Shown piece by piece: positions 60,914 to 64,000 of a stretch of DNA of 64,000 nt. Both the position numbers and the translations under genes were made by a program. Position 1 is the first letter of the stretch; each line of letters begins with the position of its first letter. The DNA is taken from positions 28,780,879-28,844,878 of the forward strand of contig NC_084596.1 in the NCBI RefSeq assembly GCF_033807715.1, given 5' to 3'. The notes beneath the pieces were generated by a model that had not been told where the DNA came from, made no database searches, and saw nothing but the letters and a program-made list of their open reading frames with translations. This stretch comes from Cololabis saira. Lineage: Eukaryota > Chordata > Actinopteri > Beloniformes > Belonidae.

Positions 60914-62308
60914 CTAAGCGTCATTGCCCAGGATTATGCCACAGCAAGTCTCTTGTTTCTCTGTTGAAGACCTCCAGGCTCCAGGTGCCAGCAGATAATT
61001 GTACAACATCACGCTGGCACTTATCAGTCCAGCCAAGTAGACCTGAAAAGCCAAATGACAGAACAGACATGTCTTATATGTTTAGTTGGAATGACTTGCA
61101 GTCTCATCTTCAGCCCTACAGTACATACCCAATGATCATCAAAAGACTTTTGAATAACTGCAGGCCCGAAGGATCGAGCAGGGTTGATGCCACATCCTGT
61201 GTAGCTGATCTGCAAACCATATCACAGGAAAACACCACTTGCTTTCCTGGCTATGTATCAGCCGGCTGCATGCAAGGCTGACTTGCATTCAGCTTTAGCC
61301 AATGTATCGTACCAGGTCTCATTGAGGAGCATGGAGCATTTGCCAAATTAACAACAGGGGGAATAATGTTTCCAAGCCCTCACCCCAGCAAGGTGCCCCA
61401 GAACTACAGAGAGGCCGATTGCCAGAGGTGCAAACCTACCGACATCATGCCTCTTGTCAGTGACTGCCAGCACACACAGGACCAGCTGGAGGGTGAGCCG
61501 GAATTCGATGCCAAAACCTTTACATGGGCTGATTCTATTTAGCTACAGAGAGCAAAACATGCCGATGTGACTCTTTGGTTCTAGGCAGTTGTGTTTGAGA
61601 TATTGTGACTGCTTGTCTTTTCAGGGAAAAGCTGCGTTACAAGTCCTTTAAAAGGAAAAACAACAAAAAAAACAAAAGAAACCCCTATATATTCCAGAAA
61701 TTTGCTGCATTGACTTCTCCGATTTAGTCCTGCAGAAGTCAGTTTTTCACCCATGTAGCTGCAAAAAAGTATTGAAATTTAATTTCAAAATTGAAGAGAC
61801 AACCAACAGTAAACAAACCAAAACAGCCTTAGAGACTGGGGAACATCTAACACTGAAAACTAAAGCTGAAGGTAATTCCCCAAATGCCACTCAGTCTTAG
61901 CCCCAAATGTCATTAATCACATGGAGCATGACTTGGTAAAATTGGAAACACATGGATTCAACCTTACCTTGTTAACACCGAGAGAGTCTGTGTTTTGTGG
62001 CCTAATTCCATACACAATGCCACTGCGCCCGGTATCTTGAGCTGTCGTGTAGAAAAACGCTCTGGGGAGGCTGATCTGGCAGCTGGTCAACAGGCCCGAG
62101 GTGATAGCAGGATTCAGGTGAGCGCCGCTAACGTGACCTATGCACTGGGCCAAAGTGGCAACAGCCTAACCAAACGCAAATGCCACTTTTATCTCTTGGT
62201 CAGGGTAAGATTTATTTTGGGCCCCTATTGCAGCAGGGAGTCCAACAAACACAAAGATGATCATTCCCAGACATTCAGCCAAAACGTCCACCTTTTAATC
62301 TCTGACAT
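60914..62308 (-). pseudogene. AQP1-like aquaporin pseudogene (four exons)
   Basis: Water-channel family relic. Exons on the - strand: 62308-61968, 61542-61384, 61209-61129, 61042-60914, all with GT-AG borders at the usual AQP1 exon junctions. Seen: start with strong context (GCCGCCATG), first NPA box (GHVSGAHLNPAITSGLL), second exon (GIEFRLTLQLVLCVLAVTDK, APLAIGLSV), and second NPA box ([16 protein letters not shown]), the cysteine before it matching the mercury-sensitive Cys of AQP1. Lesions: the ATG frame and the channel frame differ (about 13 bases missing after codon 10); an in-frame TAG at 62168-62166 where the family has Leu; about 9 bases missing in the third membrane segment; the last exon lacks the usual WVGP and is short. 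Exons 2 and 3 remain open, so inactivation is probably recent. A sequencing error could explain one lesion but not all. Confidence 0.75.
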
Positions 62309-64000
62309 GGCGGCTCAGATAATGTCACGAACAGATTTCATGTGGCATTTTCAGTTTCCGTATGTTCAAGCACAGAAATTCAGTTGCACCAGTAGCCAAC
62401 TGGGGTCAACATGAGTAACATTTGCCAGGACTCCTAAGGCGTGTGACTTTAATGAATCAGACCTGATCAGAAACAGCTGAGACATTTGTACTTCAACCAC
62501 TGAGGACGACCTCTTCATTTCCCGCTCTGCCTCCAGCTAAACTGGAAAGCAGTTTAGCTGGAGGCAGAGCTTCTCTTACTGTTGATTAAAGCTTATTTGA
62601 ATTATCAACAAACCCTCACTGTGAACTTTTAATCAAATAGTTTAGGACGAGTTTAAATTGTGTATTACATTAAGTTAGTATTTTGGAACTGAAAGGAAGA
62701 CGGTTTTAATCCATCAGAAAGAAATAACACGTGCAGTAGGCAACGTGGTGCAATCAAAATTTTATTTATGCTTGAGATCATCGTAAATGAGCCTTGTCAT
62801 TACTTCTGTTACATTAAACTTGGAATATGTGGGTACTGGGTGCCTGATGGATAATGTAATGCATTTGTCAATAATCCAGCTTTATTCCAACCACATGTTT
62901 AAGATGTGTGACGGACACCCTCAACACAAATCGTTTCCCTGTCGTGCACTCCACTTATTCTGTCATGTAGAGCTGAGTCCAATGAAGTTGCGTATAACTA
63001 CTGTATGGTTCCGTGAGTCCCTGGATGATGAAATGATGATGGCTAAGGAGGGGACGAAACAGAACGTGAGTCACTTACCACAGTACTTTAAGTGGATGCT
63101 TGAACGTACGATGAGTAAAACAGACTTGTTCTATTTCTCTATGTAAAATAACTTTTGGAGGGGGGGGGGTCATGCTGCTTCACATCTTCTTCCTTGGAGG
63201 GAGAATAATGCTGATCCACGTAGACCGAGTTTCCACAACAACCAGGAGTTCCAGATTGCTGACCAAGCTATACTAACTGTGAAGCAGCACATTTAGAGGG
63301 TTTGTGTGTGAAAGTGTGTTTGAGGGCATGAAGTTGCCGACATAAACATGCCCTCAGTTCAGTCTACTGCCGTTTAATAGGAAGCCAAACAAACATCACC
63401 TTCCTGTGGCCATCCTTTCTCTCTCAACTGCAGTTTAGTCAGAAGTTGGTAAAAACGTCTTGACGTCTTTAATTTCATCCTTGCACTTGAACGCAGCAGA
63501 ATAAAGCTTAAAAAGCATCACATTTGTTTCTGGCAACACAGTCCAGCAATCATGGCATCACTTGCACTTTTTCTCCATGCTGCTTAAATACGGTTTCTCT
63601 GTGAATTTCTTCTCGCAGTCAGACTAAATAATTTTGCTGACATCAGCATATTTAACATAACATGATGAAAATGTTGAAGTTTGACAAAAAAAAAACATTT
63701 GCATCAAAGAAAGAAATGAGGCCTTGATTCGAAGGCTACGATATGTATTACATCAAAGAAGAAGAATGGAAATATGTATACATAATAAAGTAAATGAAGC
63801 AAATGTCATGTAAGGGGGGAGAACAAAGGTTTGTACCCCTGTGTGATAACTGTCAGAGTGGCAAATTGCCAACCATATCTTAGTTTCTTAGATAAAAATT
63901 TCTCTCTCTGTCTTTGGCACACAAATACATCATCGGAAATGTTCCTCCAGTACTTTCTAGCATTTCATAATGCCTGCTGGAGGCACAGGAGGTGGAGGCT
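62309..64000. other. Right flank, no coding exon recognised
   Basis: On the - strand AATAAA (62766-62761) could end the transcript of a gene further right, perhaps a functional tandem aquaporin, but no exon is visible. A 119-codon open stretch on the + strand (62,787-63,146) has no recognisable domain. Two facing copies of CAGTTTAGCTGGAG-type sequence (about 62,536-62,566) form a short hairpin. Confidence 0.35.

Noticed and set aside
62787..63146. 119-codon + strand open frame near the right end
   Set aside because: No recognisable domain and an ordinary non-coding composition; it may lie in a 3' UTR of a - strand gene.

Overview
The window comes from a bony fish, most likely a spiny-rayed (percomorph-type) teleost. 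The evidence is intron-rich vertebrate genes with short GT-AG introns, an AT-rich background, and teleost-style repeats: hAT, Harbinger and mariner elements, L1, Rex3/RTE-like and other LINE tails, and a large Ty3/Gypsy LTR element. I cannot name the species.

Layout: (1) 1-23,970 holds ROCK1 (Rho-associated kinase) on the + strand, exons 2 to 33; exon 1 and the promoter lie before the window. Its introns carry several small DNA transposons. (2) 24,040-27,412 is a dense transposon cluster: a hAT element, unclassified repeats, a decayed L1-type LINE split by a SINE-like insert, and a large palindromic foldback element ending about 240 bp before the next start codon. (3) 27,653-34,042 is a complete USP14 gene (+, 16 coding exons, 491 aa), a proteasome-bound deubiquitinase. 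(4) 34,848-44,159 is a complete THOC1 gene (-, 21 coding exons, 654 aa), a TREX mRNA-export subunit. It is tail-to-tail with USP14 and has a mirror pair of ETS-type sites just before its start codon. (5) 44,833-53,156 is a complete, apparently young Ty3/Gypsy retrotransposon on the - strand (identical-looking 802-bp LTRs, intact gag and pol, 4-bp target duplication). It is inserted in an older LINE 3' tail. (6) 53,640-57,590 is AT-rich sequence without a recognisable gene. (7) 57,595-62,308 contains aquaporin remnants on the - strand: a four-exon AQP1-like pseudogene (frameshift, nonsense codon, deletions) and an orphan aquaporin-like last exon, with a 0.9-kb DNA transposon and LINE tails between them. 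(8) 62,309-64,000 has no clear coding exon; a - strand poly(A) signal near 62,761 could be the 3' end of a gene beyond the window.

The three host genes are unrelated housekeeping or signalling genes, not an operon or pathway. Their order matches linkage on human chromosome 18, where USP14 and THOC1 are also convergent. I found no CRISPR array, tRNA gene or rRNA gene. The most informative new structure is the gag-pol junction of the retrotransposon: a canonical -1 slippery heptamer directly before the gag stop, then a predicted H-type pseudoknot at ideal spacing. No wholly undescribed system was seen.
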